Notes under the pieces: generated by a model | What the model was told of the DNA's origin: nothing | Database searches by the model: none | What the model saw: the letters and a program-made list of their open reading frames with translations, nothing else | In this document: positions 20,035 to 20,685 of the stretch, piece after piece | Numbering within the stretch: the stretch's first letter is position 1 | Layout: the number at the start of each line of letters is the position of its first letter | NCBI GenBank assembly: GCA_025349905.2 | Contig: MU624846.1 | Coordinates: 1-20,685 of the forward strand | Direction: 5' to 3' | DNA length: 20,685 nt | DNA from: Blastocladiella britannica | Taxonomy: Eukaryota; Blastocladiomycota; Blastocladiomycetes; Blastocladiales; Blastocladiaceae | Made by a program: the position numbers and the translations under genes

Positions 20035-20685
20035 ACTCCTGGCATATGTCTAGGAAAGGAAAATCATTTGTTATAACACCGTCTTCATGTATTTTGCTGT
20101 CATTGCATACATTTTTTTGACATCGTGGGAGTTAGTGTCTCACCTTGGCCCTGGATAAAGCTGATTGCAACAATTTCCACACTTCCCCCTCTCTCACAAT
20201 CCAAAATAAAGAAAAACTACCCCAGCCTGCCCTGTGAGGGTCCTATGAGGGGTACGCATCCCAGTACCTTTATATTCCTCTCGATCACACTCACGACCAC
20301 TGACCGATTCGATGTGCGGTAGGTTCCCTCGCCTACTGCGCGGCCAATGGCATCTCTTTCCGGTGGCCCAGGCTGCCCATAGATCCCCGTTCCTTCGCCG
20401 CGGACTCATTGCACCTTGATGATTTTCGCACAATCCGCATTTAACAGAGCGGTTCGGCTCCCGCGCGTCCAGTATGTGACGTGATTTGTACCTGTGATCA
20501 ACCGATCCTCGTTACATTCCACTCATTTTCATCTTTTTTACTTGACCATGTTTCCTGCCAACCGGCGGGGAATGGGCAGCCGGATCGGGAAGCGGACCCA
20601 GCAAAACGAGACCAAGAGGGCCGCAGGCCGCTCTATGCGGTGAAATAGAGCATATTTCAGGAGCAACAGATCACCAATTTCTATA
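20035..20685. other. Downstream region without a convincing gene
   Basis: These 651 bases follow the LtrA stop codon. The first part should be its 3' untranslated region. Beyond it are a small inverted repeat GTAGG/CCTAC (20319-20323 and 20332-20336) and another, CTCTA/TAGAG (20631-20635 and 20646-20650). Neither has an obvious function. No tRNA or rRNA was identified. Confidence 0.5.
20548..20643 (+). CDS. Very short basic ORF, possibly a first exon cut off by the window end
   Basis: An ATG at 20548 opens 31 codons starting 'MFPANRRGMGSRIGKRTQQ' and ending at TGA 20641-20643. The peptide is basic and hydrophilic. The TGA overlaps a GTGAAA that could be a splice donor, so this may be the first exon of a gene that continues past the window. 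No family is recognised and it may be noncoding. Confidence 0.15.
   Translation: MFPANRRGMGSRIGKRTQQNETKRAAGRSMR

Noticed and set aside
20230..20285. Minus-strand sequence resembling the 3' part of 5S rRNA ('ggtactgggatgcgtacccc')
   Set aside because: Only about 20 bases look similar. The A-box region and the rest of the 5S body are missing upstream.
20451..20461. GGTTCGGCTCC, similar to a tRNA B box
   Set aside because: No A box, acceptor stem or anticodon arm could be placed at the right distance on the plus strand.

Overview
This looks like a compact, GC-rich eukaryotic nuclear region, most likely from a zoospore-forming (flagellated), early-diverging fungus such as a blastocladiomycete or chytrid. 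That placement is inferred. Eight protein-coding genes fill most of the window. Nearly all carry short spliceosomal introns of about 55 to 80 bases with GTRNGT-like donors, CTAAC or CTGAC branch points and AG acceptors. No rRNA, tRNA, CRISPR array, operon or bacterial signal was found. The flagellate inference rests on a WDR97/WDR87-type WD40-HEAT protein, a family tied to cilia and flagella. The fungal inference rests on HAP3/NF-YB, a Rad14-like XPA, an EF-hand NADPH oxidase and the intron style.

Layout from left to right: (1) an SGT/Sgt2 co-chaperone gene on + (109-1550, six exons). (2) A 1.1-kb spacer that seems to hold a decayed coding sequence on - (about 1654-2640). (3) XPA/Rad14 on + (2709-3759, four exons). 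(4) NF-YB/HAP3 on - (3789-4714, three exons), convergent with XPA and divergent from the next gene. (5) A one-exon, acidic nucleolar-type protein on + (4850-5959) that resembles only the N-terminal part of NOM1/Sgd1. (6) A kinesin-13-like motor on - (5969-8141, two exons) whose stop codon lies nine bases from that of gene 5. (7) A giant WD40/proline-rich/HEAT protein on - (8388-13987, about seven exons, about 1744 residues). (8) An EF-hand NADPH oxidase on - (14056-17446, two exons, 1107 residues). (9) An LtrA-family membrane protein on + (17824-20034, five exons including a 28-base micro-exon), divergent from the oxidase. The last 650 bases hold no convincing gene.

The genes do not form one pathway. 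They cover protein targeting (SGT), nucleotide excision repair (XPA), CCAAT-box transcription (NF-YB), ribosome biogenesis (NOM1-like), microtubule dynamics (kinesin-13), flagellar structure (WDR97-like), superoxide production (NOX) and an uncharacterised membrane family (LtrA). Exon boundaries were worked out by hand from reading frame, splice consensus and continuity of family motifs. All joins keep frame, and most restore a recognisable conserved motif across the junction. I saw no defence system or clearly new multi-gene system. The most unusual items are the truncated NOM1-like protein, the kinesin-13 with an altered KVD motif, the large WD40-HEAT gene, the LtrA micro-exon, A-rich tracts after intron branch points, and the gene relic.
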